Shown: positions 1-8,789, counted from the stretch's first letter. The stretch: DNA of 64,000 bases from an uncultured Eubacteriales bacterium (GCA_900544405.1 UQVA01000008.1:1-64000); one strand, 5' to 3'. Notes: generated from the letters alone by a model not told the origin. Made by a program: numbers and translations.

Positions 1-54
1 ACACCCCCTCCGTCTGCCCTAAAGGGCAGCCACCTCCCCCTACACAGGGGAGGC
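1..54 (-). repeat. Class A half-repeat, cut by window edge
   Basis: This is the reverse orientation of the class A unit. It has a C-rich tail (ACACCCCCTC), a variable hairpin CTGCCC-TAAA-GGGCAG at 14-29, and the fixed hairpin around CCTCCCCC..GGGGAGG at 32-53. The same layout recurs many times in the window. It may be the right half of a composite whose other half lies outside the window. Confidence 0.8.
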
Positions 55-100
55 TGCGCCTCGCCGGGGGGCTACCTTTCATCTCCCATCTCACAAAAAA

Positions 101-135
101 ACATTCCCCGGCGGGAAATTTCCGCCGGGGAATGT
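101..135 (-). terminator. Intrinsic terminator of the XRE regulator gene
   Basis: A perfect 14-bp inverted repeat (101-114 with 122-135, arms ACATTCCCCGGCGG) with a 7-base loop is followed, on the minus strand, by a run of T (A at 94-100 on the plus strand). It lies directly after the stop of the minus-strand regulator at 137. The core CCGGCGGGAAATTT is shared with the terminator at 1928. Confidence 0.9.
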
Positions 136-136
136 T

Positions 137-460
137 CTATTTTTCCACAATATCCCGGACGATCGCCAATAGATGCTCCGCCTGCCGGGGAGACAGCTTC
201 TCGATCTCCGTGAGCAATTCCTGCGAAACGTGCGGCTCAGGCCGGTGTTCGTTGAAAAAATCCCCGGGAAGCACGTCCAGATATTCGCAGATATACAGAA
301 AGCCGGACATGGAGGGCATGGTCCGCCTGTTCTCGATTTTGTTGATATAGCTTTCGCTCTGGCCCAGAGAAAGGCTCATGTCCCTGGCGGAAACGCCCTT
401 CTGGATACGCAGCTGGGCCAGCCGCTCCGGGAACCATTCCAAATAATCCATTTGCATCAC
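137..460 (-). CDS. XRE-family helix-turn-helix regulator
   Basis: A 107-residue protein with a Cro/CI-type helix-turn-helix at about residues 12-62 (LAQLRIQKGVSARDMS, then LGQSESYINKIENRR and a PSMSGFLYICEYLDV tail). The short helical C-terminus has no recognisable ligand domain, so it is probably a small dimeric DNA-binding repressor. It starts with GTG at 460; the next codon is ATG and another ATG lies two codons on, so the exact start is uncertain by a few residues. It is divergent from the WG-repeat gene at 598. The shared 137-base gap carries repeated ATATAG motifs and a strong promoter, so autoregulation and control of the WG gene are likely (inference). Confidence 0.85.
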   Translation of the reverse strand: MMQMDYLEWFPERLAQLRIQKGVSARDMSLSLGQSESYINKIENRRTMPSMSGFLYICEYLDVLPGDFFNEHRPEPHVSQELLTEIEKLSPRQAEHLLAIVRDIVEK

Positions 461-518
461 CGCATATAGTATAATGCCATGTACCGGAAATTATAGGGAA
501 ATAAAAGATATATTCCGC

Positions 519-556
519 TTGACATATAGCTTGTAAAGATATATTATTAGCTATAT
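519..556 (+). promoter_or_regulatory. Promoter and palindromic operator of the WG-repeat gene
   Basis: TTGACA at 519-524, a 17-base spacer and TATTAT at 542-547 form a strong sigma-A type promoter. An inverted repeat ATATAGC (524-530) and GCTATAT (550-556) brackets the -10 element. A further ATATAG occurs at 464-469 next to the start of the divergent XRE gene. This layout fits an operator bound by that regulator (inference). Confidence 0.7.
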
Positions 557-597
557 GAGGATTCAGAATCCTTAATACACAAAAAGGAGACAGAAAA

Positions 598-1914
598 GTG
601 GAAGAAAACATCACAGCGACCCCCAAGCCGGAAGCAGCGCCCACCCCGAAGAAGAAAAAGAAGGGCCTGCTCATCGGCGGAATTCTCGCCGCCGCATTGG
701 TCCTGGCGGCAGGAACGTTCCTTACCTCGTGCAGTTCTAAAGGCGGGACACCCTCGTCTACCAAGAAGGATTCTCAAGGGAGTTCATCTTCAACAATTGT
801 CGAGGACGATGAATATGCACTGTTTCATCATGGCCTTGTATCCGTCAAATCCAACGGAAAATGGGGCTACATCGACAAAACAGGGAAATATGTCATTGAG
901 CCGCAGTTTGATTATGCTACTGAGTTTTCAAGCGACGGCTTGGCACTGGTAGCTGTAGGTGACAAAGGCGGATTTATTGACTTGAATGCAAAATTTGTCA
1001 TCAACCCGCAGTTTGAGTATGCGGAGCCATTTGCGAGCAATGGGCTGGCAGTTGTGAGAACTGGCGGCAAATATGGTTTCATCGACAAGAGCGGAAACTA
1101 TGTTATCAATCCCCAATTCGATGATGCTAATAGTTTCACGGATAACGGCTTGGCATTGGTGAAACGAAACGATAGGTACGGTTATATCGACAAGACTGGA
1201 AGCTATGTAATCAACCCGCAGTTCGACAGGGCTTGGGACTTTGCTGACAATGGGTTGGCACGGGTCCAGGTAGGCGATCAATACGGCTTTGTAGATAAGA
1301 ACGGTCAATATGTGATTAACCCCCAATTTGACTTTGCGGAGGACTTTTCGGAGAGTGGCCTGGCCGTCATAAGGCAGGGTGCTGAATATGGCTACATAGA
1401 CAAAACCGGAAGCATGGTTATCTCCGCTCACTTTGACTATGCAAGTGATTTCACTAAAAATGGCTTGGCTGCGGTCAAACAGGGAGACGAATGGGGTTAT
1501 ATCGACAAAACCGGAACGTATGTAATCAACCCACAGTTCGTCCATGCAGGCGATTTTACAAGCGGCGTGGCCGTAGTGGTCGGGGACGATGGGTATTCCC
1601 TGATTGACGAAAGTGGAAAGCGCCTGACTAGTCTGGAACATGATTATGTGGATTTTGACGTGATGAGAAATCGGATCCTTTTTTCCGATGGGAATTTGAG
1701 CGATGGAAAAATTGGATTTCTGGATACTTCCGGAAATGTTGTGATACCGGCACAGTTCGATTCCTTGAGCGGAGGTTTTCCATCCGGCAGCTTTTTCTCA
1801 GATGGATACGCCATTGCCCGTATTGGAGACCAATTCGGGATTATAGACAAAGACGGAAAATATATTGTAAATCCTCAATTTGACGGTGTTTGGTACGAGG
1901 AATCAGAATCGTAA
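598..1914 (+). CDS. Membrane-anchored WG-repeat protein
   Basis: A 438-residue protein starting with GTG at 598, with AAGGAG 10 bases upstream. Residues 1-22 are charged and Lys-rich (KKKKK), followed by one membrane segment at about 23-42 that ends in LTSC, a lipobox-like sequence. The rest is about ten tandem WG repeats of roughly 33 residues, with the pattern GYIDKTGxYVINPQFDxAxxFxxNGLAxV. WG repeats are thought to form beta-propeller-like folds; no catalytic residues are seen. The N-terminus before the hydrophobic segment is long for a lipoprotein signal, so a plain N-terminal anchor is as likely as lipid attachment. Function unknown. It is divergent from an XRE regulator. Confidence 0.9.
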   Translation: MEENITATPKPEAAPTPKKKKKGLLIGGILAAALVLAAGTFLTSCSSKGGTPSSTKKDSQGSSSSTIVEDDEYALFHHGLVSVKSNGKWGYIDKTGKYVIEPQFDYATEFSSDGLALVAVGDKGGFIDLNAKFVINPQFEYAEPFASNGLAVVRTGGKYGFIDKSGNYVINPQFDDANSFTDNGLALVKRNDRYGYIDKTGSYVINPQFDRAWDFADNGLARVQVGDQYGFVDKNGQYVINPQFDFAEDFSESGLAVIRQGAEYGYIDKTGSMVISAHFDYASDFTKNGLAAVKQGDEWGYIDKTGTYVINPQFVHAGDFTSGVAVVVGDDGYSLIDESGKRLTSLEHDYVDFDVMRNRILFSDGNLSDGKIGFLDTSGNVVIPAQFDSLSGGFPSGSFFSDGYAIARIGDQFGIIDKDGKYIVNPQFDGVWYEESES

Positions 1915-1927
1915 ATTGCAAAAGTCT

Positions 1928-1949
1928 CCGGCGGGAAATTTCCCGCCGG
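1928..1949. terminator. Bidirectional terminator between convergent genes
   Basis: A perfect 22-bp palindrome (arms CCGGCGGGAAA and its complement TTTCCCGCCGG) lies between the WG-repeat gene and the convergent surface-protein gene ending at 2031. GACATTTTT follows on the plus strand. Confidence 0.8.
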
Positions 1950-2030
1950 GGACATTTTTCCGGTTTTTGCTGCGCTTTTTGCGTTCTTTACGATATTTGC
2001 ACTACTCGTTCTATCTGTGCTCCCGGAACT

Positions 2031-5000
2031 TTACCGTTTCTTCTTACCCATCAGGACCAGTGTTGCTCCGGCGGCGGTGAGGGCCGCTGCGGCCAGCAGG
2101 GCCAGCATCGGTACATTGTCCACATCGCCGGTGGAGGGTGTCGTGGAGGGCTTCGTCGGCTCCGTAGGCTTCTCCGTGGGCTTGGTGGGTTCCGTGGGCT
2201 TTTCGGTAGGCTTTGTGGGGTCAGTGGGTTTGGGCTCCGTGGGCTGGGGCAGCTTGGGAAGGACCACGTCCTCCGGAGAGATTTCCTCCTTGCCCTCTGC
2301 GTCTGCAAACAGCTTGCCGCAGTCCGGGCAGACATAGTAGGCAATGTTGCCCTCGGCATCCACGGTCGGCTCCTTGGCCTCCACGAAGGTCAGATTCGGA
2401 TGGCGGCAGTCGTGGGTCAGCGGAATGACGGCATCGAACTGGGGCAGCCATTCGCCGGTGGTGTAATCCCTGGCCCGCAGGACGATCTCGTCCTCATACA
2501 CATACATCAGGTAGTTGGCGGGCACGTTGGCATAAGCACGGGTGGCGCCCTTGATGGCAGGCAGGTTCACCTCCGTGAAGCTGCCCACACCCTCACTGAC
2601 CACTTCCACCGGGTCCACCATGCCGAAGGCACTGTGCAGGTGGCCGCAGAAGTAGACCACATTGTCATGGGCCGCCAGAATGGAGCGGACCTGGGCATCC
2701 TGCGCACCGATGGAGTTGTCGTTGATGACGATGGGACTGTAAGTGGACAGGGGGCAGGTATCGATGAAGGGGAAGTGGTTGATGACGAACACCGGCTTGC
2801 CGTCGGCGGCGTAGGTGCTCATCCAATGCTCCAGCCAGGCCAGGGTCTCGTCCTCATAATAGCCGCCGTGGCGGATGGGGTCCAGCTCGTTGCCCTCGAT
2901 GGCATAATTGCCGTTCTCGTCCAGAACCTCCTTGCTGGAACCGGTCTGCAGCTTGTAGTCCGTGTTCATAATGACGAAGTGGAAGCCCTTGTAGCTGACG
3001 GTATAGCTGTAGCTATGGCTTTCCTCGGCATCCGCATCATAGTTCACGGAATCCAGGGTAGCGGCGCCGCTATCTACAAATTTCTGGATATGGGCCATGA
3101 TATTCTGCCAATACACCGGAGAAGATGCCAGATAATTGGCATCCGGAGCATCCCAGGAAATTTCGTGGTTGCCGAAGCAGGCCAGCATCAGCAGGTCCTC
3201 CAGGCCGTACTGCTCAATCAATGCGTTGAACACGTCATAGGCGTTCTGGGTGGTGGCAGGCTTGGAATTGTCGGCAAAGTCGCCGCTGTTCAGGAAAACA
3301 TCCGGCACCAGATCGTTGGCTTTCAGGTCCGCAAACACGGTCTCCAGTCGCTTGGAATCCACGTCTCCGGGAGAGGCGATGTGAATGTCGGACAGCAGCA
3401 GGGCAGACAGCTCCGCATCCTTCTGGGGCGCAGCCAGGAAGGTCAGGTAGGCGTCCTTCAGCACGCCGGTGAGCCGGACGGCTTCCTCATAATCCGCTGC
3501 GGTCAGATTCTCGGCGGCGGCCTTGGTCTCGTTCAGGACCTGGGTCAAGGCCGCCCGGTAGGGGTTGTACTCGCTGCCCAGTTCGCCCATGCGGCTTTCC
3601 GCCTGGGCAATCAAAGCCCGGAGGTTCTCAGCGTGATAGGTGGCCAGCACGTCCGTGTGGCTCAGCACGCCCTTGTACAGGGTCACGTTGTCCAGATAGG
3701 CGTTTTCCAGGCCGAACTGTCCCGCCAGGTCCGCACCCAGCACCAGGGTGTTTTCACCCAGGGCCTGCCCGGCCAGAGCGGAAATGCTTCGGATGGCTAC
3801 CAGATTCTGGTCCACATAGATCTTATAGCTGGAAGTGCGGTCCACGCTGACCGTGACCCGGTGCCAGCGGTCATCCATGGCGCTGCGGATGCCGTCGGTG
3901 TCGGCGTGGTTCCCGTCGGTGTCCGTGAGGCCCAGGGTCAGATACTGATTCTGGGGCAGCTGCACGGCGGAGATACCGGCAGTATCCTGAGCGGTATCCT
4001 GATTGGAGAACAGCACGCCGCCGACCTTCACATTATTCATGTTCACGGTGGTGCCGGCCTTGGTGGCCAGGCCCGCTGCGGCCCACTGGGTATGGCCGCC
4101 GTGAACGGTGCGATACCAGAAGGTCAGGGTGTAGCTGTCAGTGGCCAGGTCAATGCCCTGCAGATTCTCAAAGCGCACGTATTCCGTAGCGTTGTCCTTG
4201 CCAAAGGCGTTGTGGATGTACAGGGCGGAGGTCCCGTCGGCACCCGTTACCGTGGCCGGAGAGCCGGTAATTTGTCCGCCGTTGCCGTGGCCGGACCGGT
4301 CGACGGCGGTGCCGTCATTGAAGTCCGCCTGCAGGACGATCTCCTGTCCCACGAAGGGAGGATCCTCCAGCAGGACTTTGCCGGTGCCGTTTTCGGTGAT
4401 GTCGAAATCGCTGCGCTGCACGCCGGGGTTGGCGCTGGGGCTGATGCGTAGGACTGCCCCGTCATTGGCCACCAGCTTGGTCCGCTGGCCGTTGACGGTG
4501 GTGGGGACGGCGCTGATGAGGCTCACGTTGGAGGTGCCGCTGGCGGTGAAGGTGTCGAAATCCGTCAGGGTCAGGCCCAGAACGCCGGAATAATCATAGA
4601 CGTTCATGCTGTGGGCCGGGTTCTTTTCGGAAAAGCCAGCGGGAATCTCCCCGCCGAACACGTTCACGGTGTCGTAATGGGTGAGGCTCGCCATATCGGA
4701 GCCGGAATAATGCTGGATATTCAGGGTTTTCGTACCGGAAACGGTCACGGCGCTGCTCCAGACGCCGAACATTCCGGTGCCGCAGTTGAAGGCGCTGTCT
4801 ACGTTCACGGTGATATTTCCTTCCATAACGATGCCGGATTTGCCGTTGTAGTCCCGCATCTCGGTGATGGAGCCGCCCAGCAGGTTCATGGTCACGTCTC
4901 CGTGGACCACGCCGCCGTTGGAAATGTCGTAGATGACCTTCACATAACCGCCCTTCATGGTGAAGGTGACGTTGTTGACGCTGTTGGCCTTGGCGTTGCC

Positions 5001-6764
5001 GCCCATGGCCACGTTGCTGGTAACGGAGGTATTCTTGTCAATGGTCAGTTCCGCATTGCCTGCGGCCATGCCATTGCTGCCCAGATAAATCTGGTTGTAG
5101 GTGCCGCCTTCCAGCAGCACGGTACTGTTTGAAGTCTCGTCGGAATTCAGTTTGCCGCAGAAGATTTTCAGAGCGCCTGCGCCGGTAGTCACCACGCTGT
5201 CGGTCACATGGAATTTAGACCCGGCGTAGAGGAACTGGGAGGTCTTGGATTTGGTGGAGTCCATGTGGAATACCAGGGCGTCCACGGTCATGTCGCCGCT
5301 GGCGGCAAAGCTCTGCTTTTCGCCCACCCAGGTGAGCCGTGCGCCGGTGTCCCGGTAGTCCACGCCGTCATAGCGGGAGGTCAGGGTCACGGGGCCGGTG
5401 ACGTTCAGGCTTTCCAGATCCAGGGAGGCGGTCATGCGGACCTCGCCGGACAGGACCACCGTGCCGCCCACGGCGGAGTCCAGGGCTTTCAGGGCTTCCG
5501 GCAGGGAGGCAAAGGCCGTTTCGGCGGTCTTGCCATCGCCGGAGGCACTCCGGGTCCCGTCCACGAAGGCCACGGAAAGATACCGCTGGTCCTCCTGGCC
5601 ATAGTAGATGGTGCCGGAATTGTGCAATGTCATGCCGTCGGCCGAAGCGGCGGCTTCGTTTTCATAGGCTTTCAGCCAGATTTTGCCGCCCGCCTCCACG
5701 GAGAGGGTCTTGCCGGTAAGGGCAGCGTCATAAATGGCATTGGCCTGAGCGGCTACATGGATTTCATCAAAATTGGCGCAGGCACCGCCGGTCAGGGAGC
5801 CCTGCAGGTCCATGAGATTCAGGACCCGCTTGCCGGTGGTGGCGTTGGGCCAGGTGCCGAAGGTCGCAGGCAGGGCGGAAAAACCGCCGTAGAGGTTCAC
5901 GGTGATGTCGCCCATGGTGGTGGTCTTGCCGTACTGCCGGGCCGCATCGGTGATGGTCCCTGCTTTCAGGTCTACGGTCACGTTGCCGGTGGTGCCGGAG
6001 GTGTTGGGGGTATTGTACAGGACCTTGATGCTGCCGCCCTCCATGGTGAAGTGCAGGTTCCCGGAAACGGAGGCGGCCTTGGAGGTGGAGTTGGGGCCAA
6101 GGGTCACGTTGCTGGTGACTTCCGTGGTGCCGCCGATGGTCAGGTCAACATTGCCGGTGGTGGAACCGGAGTTGCCGCCCATGAAGAAGGTGTGGTAGGT
6201 ACCACTGAGGGCACGGACCCGTACATCCCGGATACCGCTGGGGTCCGAACAAAACACCTTCAGGGAGCCGATGCCGGTGATGTTCATGTTCTCGCCCAGG
6301 GTCAAATTGGCACCGGAGTACAGGAAAATGCTGTTTTTGTCCTTACCCGCATCCAATTTGATGGACAGATTTTCCAGAACGGTGGTGCCGCTGAGGGTCA
6401 GGGTGGCCTTGTTGCCGGTGAGGGTCAGAGCGCCCTTTTCCGTGCCGGTGATGGTCACGGGGCCGGTGACGGCGGAACCGGCAGCGTCAAAGCCGCCGCC
6501 CTCCACCGGTCCGCACAGGACCAGCTTGCCGCCTGCGGCCTTGTCCAGCAGGGCGTAGACCTCGGAGAGGGTCTTGACGGCGGTCTCCGGGGTCAGGCCG
6601 TCGCCGGAGGCGGCTGCGGAGCCGTCAACGTAGAACGTGTCGCTGGCCGTTTCCTCGGCGGAGACGGCAAAGGAGCCGGGCAAAAGCGACAATGTCAGCA
6701 GCAATGCCGTCACCAGCGCCAGAACACGCCGGGACAGTCCCTTGGGTTCGGTTGCGTTCTTCAT
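2031..6764 (-). CDS. Very large wall-anchored protein with metallophosphoesterase and LamG domains
   Basis: The chosen start is the ATG at 6764, which has TAAGGAG upstream; upstream in-frame starts fall inside an operator. The product is 1577 residues. Order: signal peptide (about 1-33); two homologous beta-helix-like modules (about 35-390 and 393-720), each opening with a GDGxTxETAxxSL motif; LamG/concanavalin-like domain (about 805-1048); helical linker; complete calcineurin-like phosphoesterase (about 1115-1440) with LLSDIHI, NSGDF, GNHE, NHFP and GHLH; a CPDCG-containing small domain; Pro/Thr-rich linker; PSTGD, membrane segment and KKKR tail. This is a sortase-type (S/N)PxTG anchor. It probably hydrolyses phosphoesters at the cell surface; the substrate is unknown. 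Confidence 0.9.
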   Translation of the reverse strand: MKNATEPKGLSRRVLALVTALLLTLSLLPGSFAVSAEETASDTFYVDGSAAASGDGLTPETAVKTLSEVYALLDKAAGGKLVLCGPVEGGGFDAAGSAVTGPVTITGTEKGALTLTGNKATLTLSGTTVLENLSIKLDAGKDKNSIFLYSGANLTLGENMNITGIGSLKVFCSDPSGIRDVRVRALSGTYHTFFMGGNSGSTTGNVDLTIGGTTEVTSNVTLGPNSTSKAASVSGNLHFTMEGGSIKVLYNTPNTSGTTGNVTVDLKAGTITDAARQYGKTTTMGDITVNLYGGFSALPATFGTWPNATTGKRVLNLMDLQGSLTGGACANFDEIHVAAQANAIYDAALTGKTLSVEAGGKIWLKAYENEAAASADGMTLHNSGTIYYGQEDQRYLSVAFVDGTRSASGDGKTAETAFASLPEALKALDSAVGGTVVLSGEVRMTASLDLESLNVTGPVTLTSRYDGVDYRDTGARLTWVGEKQSFAASGDMTVDALVFHMDSTKSKTSQFLYAGSKFHVTDSVVTTGAGALKIFCGKLNSDETSNSTVLLEGGTYNQIYLGSNGMAAGNAELTIDKNTSVTSNVAMGGNAKANSVNNVTFTMKGGYVKVIYDISNGGVVHGDVTMNLLGGSITEMRDYNGKSGIVMEGNITVNVDSAFNCGTGMFGVWSSAVTVSGTKTLNIQHYSGSDMASLTHYDTVNVFGGEIPAGFSEKNPAHSMNVYDYSGVLGLTLTDFDTFTASGTSNVSLISAVPTTVNGQRTKLVANDGAVLRISPSANPGVQRSDFDITENGTGKVLLEDPPFVGQEIVLQADFNDGTAVDRSGHGNGGQITGSPATVTGADGTSALYIHNAFGKDNATEYVRFENLQGIDLATDSYTLTFWYRTVHGGHTQWAAAGLATKAGTTVNMNNVKVGGVLFSNQDTAQDTAGISAVQLPQNQYLTLGLTDTDGNHADTDGIRSAMDDRWHRVTVSVDRTSSYKIYVDQNLVAIRSISALAGQALGENTLVLGADLAGQFGLENAYLDNVTLYKGVLSHTDVLATYHAENLRALIAQAESRMGELGSEYNPYRAALTQVLNETKAAAENLTAADYEEAVRLTGVLKDAYLTFLAAPQKDAELSALLLSDIHIASPGDVDSKRLETVFADLKANDLVPDVFLNSGDFADNSKPATTQNAYDVFNALIEQYGLEDLLMLACFGNHEISWDAPDANYLASSPVYWQNIMAHIQKFVDSGAATLDSVNYDADAEESHSYSYTVSYKGFHFVIMNTDYKLQTGSSKEVLDENGNYAIEGNELDPIRHGGYYEDETLAWLEHWMSTYAADGKPVFVINHFPFIDTCPLSTYSPIVINDNSIGAQDAQVRSILAAHDNVVYFCGHLHSAFGMVDPVEVVSEGVGSFTEVNLPAIKGATRAYANVPANYLMYVYEDEIVLRARDYTTGEWLPQFDAVIPLTHDCRHPNLTFVEAKEPTVDAEGNIAYYVCPDCGKLFADAEGKEEISPEDVVLPKLPQPTEPKPTDPTKPTEKPTEPTKPTEKPTEPTKPSTTPSTGDVDNVPMLALLAAAALTAAGATLVLMGKKKR

Positions 6765-6806
6765 GGGGATTCTCCTTAAAATTATATTTTCAGAGGGCCA
6801 AAACGA

Positions 6807-6826
6807 AATTTGGACCGCTCCAAATT
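6807..6826. promoter_or_regulatory. Palindromic operator, copy 1
   Basis: AATTTGGA, spacer CCGC, TCCAAATT: a 20-bp perfect inverted repeat 43 bases upstream of the large surface-protein start. The second copy is at 6883. The size and symmetry fit a dimeric repressor such as a TetR-type protein (inference); the regulator is not in this window. Confidence 0.75.
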
Positions 6827-6882
6827 GTGAATAAACGAGGACGAAAACATTAGGAAAAGCATTGAAATATGTAGAAAAATCT

Positions 6883-6902
6883 AATTTGGACCGTTCCAAA
6901 TT
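6883..6902. promoter_or_regulatory. Palindromic operator, copy 2
   Basis: AATTTGGA, spacer CCGT, TCCAAATT. It differs from the copy at 6807 by one spacer base and is 76 bases from it, centre to centre. Two such copies upstream of one gene argue against chance. Confidence 0.75.
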
Positions 6903-6915
6903 TTAAGCCGTTCAG

Positions 6916-6939
6916 AAGCCTCCTTACAGGAGGCTTTTT
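6916..6939 (+). terminator. Orphan rho-independent terminator
   Basis: AAGCCTCC, loop TTACA, GGAGGCTT and TTTT on the plus strand. No plus-strand gene lies upstream; only the operators and the upstream region of the minus-strand surface gene do. It could end a short plus-strand transcript or shield the region from read-through. Confidence 0.65.
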
Positions 6940-7285
6940 CATCATATCGGAAAACCGAGCCGGAAACAAGTAACTTCGTGCCGAAATGTTGGACATTCCT
7001 TGCGATCTTTCCCCAGCGCAGGAGCTTTGCTTGTCTCTATTGTACAGGAATACCGCCTTTTGTCAAGGCCATTCTTGGCAATTTTTCAAAAATCTTACAC
7101 AGAAAGATGTGGAGACTGCGTTATGGAAACCGTTAAATAAGCAAATTGACGGATTGCAAAACCTCAGCGGGGCCTTGTAGGAGCGTGAGCATTCCCCGCC
7201 CGCTTGAATTTCAGGAATACCTCCGTCGATGCGCTGCCTCCCCCTGTGTCGGAGGAGGTGGACCACGCCGGGAGGCCCTACAACA
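6940..7285. other. Gene-free, AT-richer gap with degenerate repeat remnants
   Basis: No convincing gene. Open frames here lack ribosome sites and family resemblance. At 7169-7215 there is a degraded copy of the GC palindrome (class D: TTGTAGGAGCG, then CCCCGCCCGC and GAATTTC). At 7221-7256 there is a degraded class A hairpin (CCTCCCCCTGTGT, then GGAGGAGGTGG). Confidence 0.5.
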
Positions 7286-7332
7286 CAAAAGCCACCCAGC
7301 GGGGCTGTTTCTCCGCCGGGTGGCTTTTTTCC
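7286..7332. terminator. Terminator after the leucine-rich surface protein gene
   Basis: A long imperfect hairpin with outer arms AAAAGCCACCC and GGGTGGCTTTT and inner GC pairs. T runs follow on both strands, so it can act for the minus-strand gene ending at 7370. Confidence 0.75.
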
Positions 7333-7369
7333 CTTTCAGCGCACGGGATTTTGCGCAGATCTTGGTTTT

Positions 7370-8716
7370 TTACCGCACCTGACGCTTCTTCATCAGCGTC
7401 AGCACGGCTACCGCACCGGCCAGGGCTGCCAGGGTCAGCACGGTGAACATGGCCATGTCGGTGGGGTCGCCGGTAGCCGGGTTGGTGGGGTCAGCAGGCT
7501 TGGTTGCTTCCGGCTCCGTGGCCTTGGAGGTCTCCTCAGGTTTCGTTTCGGCGGGCTTTTCCGTCTCCTTCGGCTCCTCGGAGGTACTGGTGACAGCGCC
7601 GTCCTCCCCGAAGGTGTAAGTCACACCGTCCGCGGTGACGGAGGTGTTCCGGGCCATTTTGCCGTCGGCAAGGAAGTAGAACTGCACGCCGTTGACGTTC
7701 TGCCAGCCGGTCTGCATGGCACCGTTGTCGGTGAAAAAGTACTTTTCGCCGTCCACTTCCTGTAGGCCCGTGACCATGATGCCGTTCAGGCCAAAGAAGT
7801 AAGCAGCACCGTCAATGGTCTTCCAGCCGGTGACAGGAGCGTTGTCCTCGTAGTAGAACCGGTTGCCATTTTCGTCCTGCACCCAACCGGATTTTTCCTC
7901 GGCGGGAGAGTAGTTGTAGTGGATGGTGATGTAGCCGTCTTCGATGACGGATTCGAGGTCAGGGCCTAATTCGATCCCGTTCCACTGTTCTTCCGTACCG
8001 CAGTAGAATACATTCCTCAGAGCGTCGCATTTCGAGAACACGGAATTACGGATGGTTTTTACGCTGACCGGAATAACAATGCTGGAAAGGCTACCGCAGC
8101 CAGCAAAGGCACCCACATCGAGCGTTTTCACACCATCCGGGAGGACGATGCTGGTGAAGCCGCAACCAGCCAACGCCTGCTCTCCGATAACTTTCAGACC
8201 GTCAGGAAAAGGAAAGTCGCAAAGGTTTTTGCAGCCAATAAACACATGGGATTCAAGTTCTTCCAGTTTTCCAAGGAATTCGACCTTGGCAAGGCTGAGG
8301 CACTTCATAAATGCGGCCTGACCTATTTGGGCGACATTTTTGGGAATTGAAATCTCTTCAAGCTGCTCACAATTCTGGAAGGCACCCAGCCCAATCACGG
8401 TCAGGCTCTCCGGAAGGGATACGTTTACCAACTGTTTACAACCAGAGAATGCCCAGTTGCCAATGCCGGTAACACCGGATTCAATCACGACAGACTGGAT
8501 GCTATTTTTGTAGTTTTCCCAAGGCCAATCGGTTTCTGTGAGGGTCATCTCGCCCGTGCCGGAGATGGTCAGAACTCCGTCGTCGGTGAGAACCCAGGTC
8601 AGGTCCGCGCCGCAGGTTCCGGAGGTCAGTTCTGCGGCGTGGGCGGTCATGGGGAACAGCCCCACAAGCAGCATTGCACACAGAGCCAGCGCCAGGATTC
8701 GTTTGCTCGTTTTCAT
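7370..8716 (-). CDS. BspA-type leucine-rich repeat surface protein with wall anchor
   Basis: Start at the ATG at 8716, preceded by AAGGAAG. The 448 residues begin with a signal peptide ending near AHA (about residue 26). A short N-terminal domain (TWVLTDDGVLTISGTGEMT) is followed by LRR_5/BspA-like repeats (about 60-260; FSGCKQL, FQNCEQL, FAGCGSL patterns), then choline-binding-like GW repeats (about 270-375; TGWKTIDGAAYFF, TGWQNVNGVQFYF), a Glu/Lys/Thr/Pro linker, NPATGD, a membrane segment and KKRQVR. The tail is a NPxTG-type sortase signal like that of the protein at 2031. It is likely a cell-surface adhesin or binding protein. It is divergent from a small Cro-like regulator. Confidence 0.9.
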   Translation of the reverse strand: MKTSKRILALALCAMLLVGLFPMTAHAAELTSGTCGADLTWVLTDDGVLTISGTGEMTLTETDWPWENYKNSIQSVVIESGVTGIGNWAFSGCKQLVNVSLPESLTVIGLGAFQNCEQLEEISIPKNVAQIGQAAFMKCLSLAKVEFLGKLEELESHVFIGCKNLCDFPFPDGLKVIGEQALAGCGFTSIVLPDGVKTLDVGAFAGCGSLSSIVIPVSVKTIRNSVFSKCDALRNVFYCGTEEQWNGIELGPDLESVIEDGYITIHYNYSPAEEKSGWVQDENGNRFYYEDNAPVTGWKTIDGAAYFFGLNGIMVTGLQEVDGEKYFFTDNGAMQTGWQNVNGVQFYFLADGKMARNTSVTADGVTYTFGEDGAVTSTSEEPKETEKPAETKPEETSKATEPEATKPADPTNPATGDPTDMAMFTVLTLAALAGAVAVLTLMKKRQVR

Positions 8717-8789
8717 ACACGAAAACTTCCTTTCTGTTTTTTGATTTGAGGTCTGCGATATAAAAGCAGCAGCCTCCCTTCCTTGCAAG

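Noticed and set aside
928..1641. A long open frame opposite the WG-repeat gene
   Set aside because: It mirrors the internal repeats of the WG gene; its composition and position show that it is a shadow.
1890..4451. An 853-codon open frame opposite the large surface protein, and similar long frames at 5208-6779, 12001-13749 and 20737-22716
   Set aside because: They are antisense shadows produced by the GC-rich codon pattern. The genes on the other strand have clear domains, starts and signals.
6986..7180. A 64-codon open frame in the gap after the large surface-protein promoter
   Set aside because: There is no ribosome site before the start, no family resemblance and no hydrophobic or domain pattern.
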